Source: Hoplostethus atlanticus
Taxonomy: Eukaryota; Chordata; Actinopteri; Trachichthyiformes; Trachichthyidae
NCBI GenBank assembly: GCA_034670405.1
Contig: JAXDDX010000217.1
Coordinates: forward strand, 31,001-95,000
Reading direction: 5' to 3'
Length of the DNA stretch: 64,000 nucleotides
This document shows, in pieces, positions 60,234 through 64,000 of this stretch (the first letter of the stretch is position 1; every line of letters starts with the position of its first letter). The translations under genes were made by a program, and so were the position numbers. The notes beneath the pieces are model-generated. The model was not told the DNA's origin, did no database searches, and was given only the letters and a program-made list of their open reading frames with translations.

Positions 60234-60633
60234 CCCTCTCCCTGTCCCCAGCCCCGGTTGCCTAGGAGACAGCTGAGACGGGGACCCCTCTCATTATAGA
60301 CCAATAGGGCTGTGACTGGCTGGAGGAGGCAGCATGGGATCTTTATCGCCATCTAGCGGCTGAAGGGGAGAAAGACACAACGAGGGATTTTGAGTCTGCC
60401 TAGTAACCGGATATGCTGACTTCCCTCATGCAGCCCTGTGTGTCTCTAATGAGGTAAACCGAGACACAGATGACAAGGATGAAGAGTTTTCTTCGGCAAT
60501 GCGATTGAGAAAAAAACTATGTGTACGATTCATTGCACTAAATTCTGTTTTTTGAAAGGGCAAGCTGAAGTTAATGGGTGAGCAAATGATAACGCTGACT
60601 GGATCCTCTGTATATTTGAGGTATTGATACATT

Positions 60634-60668
60634 ATAGATAGATAGATAGATAGACAGATAGATAGATC
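60634..60668. repeat. (GATA)n microsatellite
   Basis: About eight units with one GACA variant. Confidence 0.9.
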
Positions 60669-61149
60669 ACAGTTTGAAATGGTTTATGAACTTCTCTTTT
60701 ATTGATTGTAGTTTTCAGATTGCAGGTAATGGAATTACATTAATACGATTATCGAAAATATATATAACAATCCTTTCCTCAGAAAAGCTGGCTCCAAACA
60801 GTAGTTTCAAAAATGAGGGTCCGCAAATATAATAAGGAATATGGTTTCACTGTCTTCACTGTTATCTCCCCACCGAAAGTATCTATCTAACTATCTATTC
60901 AGGGGTCTTAACATGAAAGAGGATGAAGCTTGAACAACACAGACTTGGTGGTTTTCTCCTTAACATGATTGTAGGGAAAATACAATTTGGACACAAATAC
61001 AACAAAAAACGCAACATGAAATTTGCAAGTAACAGTAATCGGATTACATTTCTGAGTTGTTACTGTTTATGATTCCAACTGGTAGTCAGTTTTCTCTAAC
61101 TGAAGTATTTAAGTTAATAATATTTAATTAAGATAGGCTTCAAGTTTCA

Positions 61150-61400
61150 TTTGAAGACTTCTGTTTGAAAATGCTACGTCCATTCTGGGGCAAAAAAAGT
61201 TCATTCAATATTTCTAAAATATAGATGATCTAGGCTTTAAAGGTGTCATTATTATTTTGTCAACCAAGAGCTCAAGTTATACCTACTACAAATTAAAACG
61301 TAATTTTCTTTAATTTTAGTCAGTCAATCAAATGGTAAGAGCAGCAAATGTTCAAAATGGACATCTTATTTTGGAAATTATTTTATTTTGACAGTCTCTA
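61150..61400 (+). repeat. Dispersed repeat family B, copy 2
   Basis: Diverged second copy of the 57,945-58,205 element, about 3 kb away. Confidence 0.55.
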
Positions 61401-61803
61401 TGCAGCTTGAATGCAACTTAATGGAAAGGGTACATCTTCCTTCCATAGAGTATTCAACAATAGGTGGCAGACTACAATACTGATATAGGATTTTCTATGT
61501 GATTAACACTGTATGTTGTGTTGCATGCATACATGTACAGTGCCATGAAAAAGTATTTGTTCCCAGTTTGACTTTTTCACATTGAATGTTGTCAGATCTT
61601 TTAGTGGATTAAAAAGTGTGTTAATCAAACATTCAATCTCACTCAACTCAATTAAAGGGACATTTATGAGCAGCTGTTTGACTACTCTGGTATGTGTGTA
61701 CATGCTTTATGTGTTTTGTGCACGCAGCTTTTTTAGAATACCATCAAACAGAGTATTAGATGAAAACACAAATCTGAGACGGTTGTTCTGGAATACACCG
61801 TAG

Positions 61804-61809
61804 TTTATT
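61804..61809 (-). terminator. Polyadenylation signal of the right-edge gene
   Basis: Minus-strand AATAAA about 1.1 kb past the stop codon, with a GT-rich stretch downstream. Confidence 0.5.
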
Positions 61810-62906
61810 AATCTAGTTGATGTGTTATATTAAATATTAAAAACATCAAGTAAAAAGGCTCACATATGTACACAGCAGCAGAAGCAGGAGGTTGGGCTGA
61901 AATGAGCAGGACACTGTTGTGCTTTTAATTTCTACTCGGCCGGAGAAAGAAAAAAATAGATATTCCTTGTGCTACACACGTCGTATGTGGAAAAAGCCAC
62001 CGAAACACTCGAGAGAGAGTAAACTTGCCTCTACGTTAAAGGTTTTAGATCGATACCCTAGTCACCACGGTGTGTGAGAGCAGTTAGGAATGTCAGCAAA
62101 TCCACATTGAAAACATAAACAAACATAATACTCTGTATCTCCAGAAAAAACTACAAAATGTTTACACCCAGGGCAGGAAACTAACTTTCTGGTCCGCTGG
62201 CCACGATGGCAGGCGCGTCCCATAATTCACCTGCCACTTTGACACTATTTTGTCAGCCGAATAGATTTTCAGAACAGATTTTGTAGCACCAAATGATGGT
62301 TTGTGGCGGACAAACCCACCAGTGGCTGGGAACCGGCGTTACTTTCCCACCCTGCTAATACCTGCTTGATGGACGATAAGTCTTAGAACAATCTTTGTTT
62401 CTAAAGAAATTCAAGGTTACTACCGTGTCGGTCTACCCCTTGATATCATCTAGTGATATTCATGCGCAGGTGAAAGTATGTGCGGTACATCTAACGTGAA
62501 CGATCCATACACAGCCATCTTCAGACGACCTTCTGGCCCCACCACTTCTGTTACGTAGCTTACATTCTCCAGACGAGTGACTTCTTCCTGTTCAACATAC
62601 TGTCTCGCTCCACAGGCTTGACCCCCACCCAACGCATAGTATTGTCATTTAAACGTAGATATAGGCAAGGGTGATTGGAGCTAATACAGAAAGAGCACAC
62701 ATACACTCATAATAAAGATCAACGGACAAATAAAAAGACGAAATATCAAGAAATAAACTTCCTCATGTGGTAAAATAAGATATGGCAGATACCGGAAACC
62801 TAATCGAAACCACTCGTTTCCGTCTAAAGAAAAGATCTCCAAACACACTAACTATCATGTGGTGGTAATATACTGTAGGTCCTCTCCTCTGTAAACATTC
62901 TCTGAT
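61804..62906 (-). other. 3' UTR of the right-edge gene
   Basis: AT-rich non-coding sequence between the TGA at 62,907 and a minus-strand AATAAA at 61,804-61,809. A T/GT-rich stretch (GATTTGTGTTTTC) about 40 nt further on could be the downstream element. Its extent is inferred from the signal. Confidence 0.5.
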
Positions 62907-63173
62907 TCACGCCTCCGATTCTGACTGGTCGGTGGTGACGCTGCCGTTCAGCTCGCCCGGGCCCGGTTGCTCCTGGATCCCGGTCATCTCTCCGGCGATA
63001 AAGGTCGGCGGCCCTCCCTTGCCGTTGGCCGAGCCGCTGTCCGGCGGCTTCGCCGCCTGGTTGGCCAGGGTGGGCTCTTCGTCCAGCCTGCTGGAGATGG
63101 ACCAGTACAGGTGAGCCTCGAGTCTGGCCGCGGCCAATGAGAGGTCTCGTGCCGAGCAGGAGGGCGTGGTCAC
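62907..63173 (-). CDS. Last coding exon of an unrecognised gene
   Basis: Acceptor gaaggggag-side ttccctag before 63,173; an open frame of 89 codons ends in TGA at 62,907. It reads VTTPSCSARDLSLAAARLEA, HLYWSISSRLDEEPTLANQA, then a Gly/Pro/Ser-rich tail and a final TTDQSESEA. The first half looks like a short structured segment and the tail looks disordered. GC content is much higher than the flanks, and the frame runs from splice site to stop, so it is a convincing exon. The gene continues past the right edge. I do not recognise the family. Human neighbours of JCAD such as MTPAP and MAP3K8 were considered, but I see no match. Confidence 0.7.
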   Translation of the reverse strand: MTTPSCSARDLSLAAARLEAHLYWSISSRLDEEPTLANQAAKPPDSGSANGKGGPPTFIAGEMTGIQEQPGPGELNGSVTTDQSESEA

Positions 63174-63289
63174 CTAGGAAGGGGAGATAGAAGAGTTCAA
63201 ATGTACACTTGACCTTATGAAATACGTCTCTGCAAGTTGATCTCGGTTTGTCTGTGAGGGAGGAGGGTACAAGATGGCAGCCTCAGTTC

Positions 63290-63877
63290 AAATTCACCCT
63301 CGGATACTCTTATACTGTTAGAGATCATCAAGCTGTGATGTTCAATGCATTCTATGAAATGTAGTTTACTTTTTTAGTGTACCACTTTCCCTCAACTTAC
63401 CTCGTCCATTTCTACTTCAGTTAGCGATTTCCTACATTTCCCAGAATGCCTTTCGACAACACCCAGAGAGCAGGCCTGAACTGGTTGCATTCAGCTGTGG
63501 GATATACGTGGATATGAAGAGTACGCCTTTTTCCAGTTGAGAAAAAGTGAGCCACGCCCCTTACTCGAAACCCAACATGTCTTGTGGCTGCAATGCATTC
63601 TGGTCTATTGAGGCTCAGTAGAGAAATTGGTGTCTCTCCTCTTCTATGATGGATTTCCAAAACACCAAAACATTTACTGTTGATGTTTCAGATCGCTGAA
63701 ACATTTTCTGCTGCACTGGAAACATCTCAACCTGACATCATGTCGTCTACGTTTGGCCAGTTAGCCTCAGGAATAAGAAAAATACACCACCATCAACAGA
63801 ATGCAACCAGAAATGTAAGACATGTCGGCGAGGGCTTTTTTTAACAGCGTTAAAGTGGATTTTTCCTTTAAAACAGA
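63290..63877 (+). repeat. Dispersed repeat family A, copy 2
   Basis: Second copy of the element at 28,403-29,045, diverged by many substitutions and small indels. It lies in the intron upstream of the right-edge exon. Confidence 0.75.
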
Positions 63878-64000
63878 AAGGACGTGACAATCATGGCACA
63901 TTGCACAATCATTGGTCTATTTATGGATCAGGCAGACGCGAGGTGACATAGAAAACAGAACATCTAGTTTTGATGAGGATTCCCTGGACGCCCAACGGAC

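Larger units (their letters stand above)
55345..61803. other. Intergenic region upstream of jcad
   Basis: Two SINEs, the family B repeat pair, an 8-bp minisatellite, CA and GATA tracts. A plus-strand open stretch at 55,687-55,944 is unexplained but unsupported. Confidence 0.6.

Overview
This is vertebrate nuclear DNA, almost certainly from a ray-finned (teleost) fish. It has short coding exons with GT-AG boundaries separated by non-coding DNA, abundant (CA)n and (CT)n microsatellites, tRNA-derived SINE fragments ending in a 'cttgagcaaggcact' motif, and fish-type LINE 3' tails ('aaataaacttgattgattg'). Nothing bacterial, plasmid or phage is present. All recognised genes are on the minus strand and read right to left.

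Left part (1 to about 36,000): the 5' and central portion of supervillin (svil), an actin- and myosin-II-binding membrane cytoskeleton protein of the villin/gelsolin superfamily. I traced one reading frame through 16 consecutive exons by checking every splice phase, from about 26,686 down to 580. The exons encode the long disordered N-terminal half. The gelsolin-like repeats and villin headpiece lie beyond the left edge. Several candidate alternative first exons (26.6, 32.3, 32.8 and 35.7 kb) and a pair of apparently mutually exclusive second exons (22.4 and 22.8 kb) suggest more than one promoter and N terminus.

Middle part (39,240 to about 55,300): the complete coding region of jcad (KIAA1462, junctional cadherin 5-associated protein). 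It has a leader exon, a coding exon beginning MYSVEDLLISHGYKL, one very large exon of 3.9 kb, a short last exon and a 3.2-kb 3' UTR. A GC-rich block at 54.6-55.3 kb looks like its promoter and non-coding first exon. svil and jcad are also neighbours in the same orientation on human 10p11.23, so the pair is conserved synteny.

Right part (61,800 to 64,000): the last coding exon and 3' UTR of a third minus-strand gene that I do not recognise.

The rest is intronic or intergenic DNA with simple repeats, SINE and LINE fragments, a 500-bp foldback element with TA target-site duplication (11,361-11,860), and three unnamed dispersed repeat families found by comparing the window with itself. I see no novel enzymatic or defence system. 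The most interesting points are the alternative svil N termini, a frame-verified GC-AG intron, an expanded coding minisatellite and the unnamed repeat families.
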